A stretch of DNA of 12,560 nt from CAYRXE01 sp964428205 (GTDB taxonomy: Bacteria; Patescibacteriota; Gracilibacteria; Peribacterales; Peribacteraceae). The stretch is from assembly GCA_964428205.1 (NCBI GenBank), contig CAYRXE010000029.1, forward strand, positions 1 through 12,560, in the 5' to 3' direction. A model generated the notes under the pieces. That model was not told where the DNA came from and did not search any database. It saw nothing but the letters and a program-made list of their open reading frames with translations. Position 1 is the stretch's first letter, and every line of letters starts with the position of its first letter. The position numbers and the translations under genes are program-made. Positions 12,496 to 12,560 of the stretch are shown here, piece after piece.

Positions 12496-12560
12496 TGGCG
12501 GAGCTGACGGGACTCGAACCCGCGACCTCTTCCGTGACAGGGAAGCGCTCTAACCAGCTG
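12496..12560 (-). tRNA. tRNA-Asp (GTC), 5' end outside the window
   Basis: On the minus strand the anticodon stem-loop reads CTTCC-CTGTCAC-GGAAG, giving anticodon GTC (12536-12538), i.e. tRNA-Asp. The T-arm GCGGG-TTCGAGT-CCCGT, 3' acceptor strand CAGCTCC, discriminator G and encoded CCA (12496-12498) are complete. G73 fits Asp. The D-arm is cut by the window end. Confidence 0.96.

Noticed and set aside
1..12560. Mobile element, prophage, CRISPR array or defence island
   Set aside because: No transposase, integrase, Cas, restriction or toxin-antitoxin motif was found, and no regularly spaced repeats.
1..12560. TGA recoded as Gly or Trp
   Set aside because: TGA ends several well-defined genes (lipoprotein, PRMT-like, NnrD, PgeF) at the expected family lengths and does not occur inside them.

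Overview
The window (about 12.5 kb, roughly half G+C) reads as a compact stretch of bacterial chromosome. It has no transposase, integrase, phage or CRISPR signal and is bounded by two tRNA genes, both cut by the window edges. A small-genome bacterium, possibly of the candidate phyla radiation, is a weak inference. It rests on very short or absent intergenic gaps, 4-base gene overlaps, near-absence of Shine-Dalgarno sequences, and mostly housekeeping or envelope genes. TGA serves as stop throughout and Trp is TGG, so the code is standard, which argues against Gracilibacteria/SR1-type recoding. No gene here fixes the taxon.

Layout. 1-26: 3' end of a tRNA. 63-821 (+): TauE/SafE-type membrane permease, facing 826-2196 (-), a soluble Ser/Thr protein kinase. 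2314-3758 (+): a lipoprotein and a PRMT-like arginine methyltransferase overlapping by 4 bases. 3845-4204 (+): an unrecognised 119-aa protein with its own promoter, Shine-Dalgarno site and terminator. 4284-5192 (+): membrane-anchored coiled-coil M23 peptidase, whose stop codon abuts that of the convergent dGTPase-like gene (5193-6251, -). 6252-6576: an intergenic stretch with an inverted repeat and hairpins. 6577-9134 (-): glycosyltransferase, NAD(P)H-hydrate dehydratase and PgeF/YfiH-family protein, the last two overlapping by 4 bases. 9135-9278: divergent promoter region holding a heptad-built inverted repeat. 9279-12264 (+): FtsQ-like division protein, D,D-carboxypeptidase and LysM-M23 peptidase. 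12321-12452 (+): a 43-aa membrane mini-protein, then tRNA-Asp (-).

Functional theme. Much of the window serves envelope construction and division: FtsQ, a penicillin-binding carboxypeptidase, two M23 endopeptidases, a GT4 glycosyltransferase and PgeF, a proposed peptidoglycan editing factor. Metabolite repair and nucleotide sanitation (NnrD, dGTPase) sit among them. The kinase and the arginine methyltransferase are candidate post-translational regulators.

Most striking signal. At five genes a TAnnnT hexamer ends exactly 6 bases before the start codon, and at two more 7 or 8 bases before it. Position +1 would then be the first base of the start codon or a base or two upstream, so these mRNAs should be leaderless. 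The 119-aa orphan gene stands out because it has the opposite, leader-plus-Shine-Dalgarno design. Second are two inverted repeats built of 7-base units, one of them covering the start of the dGTPase gene.
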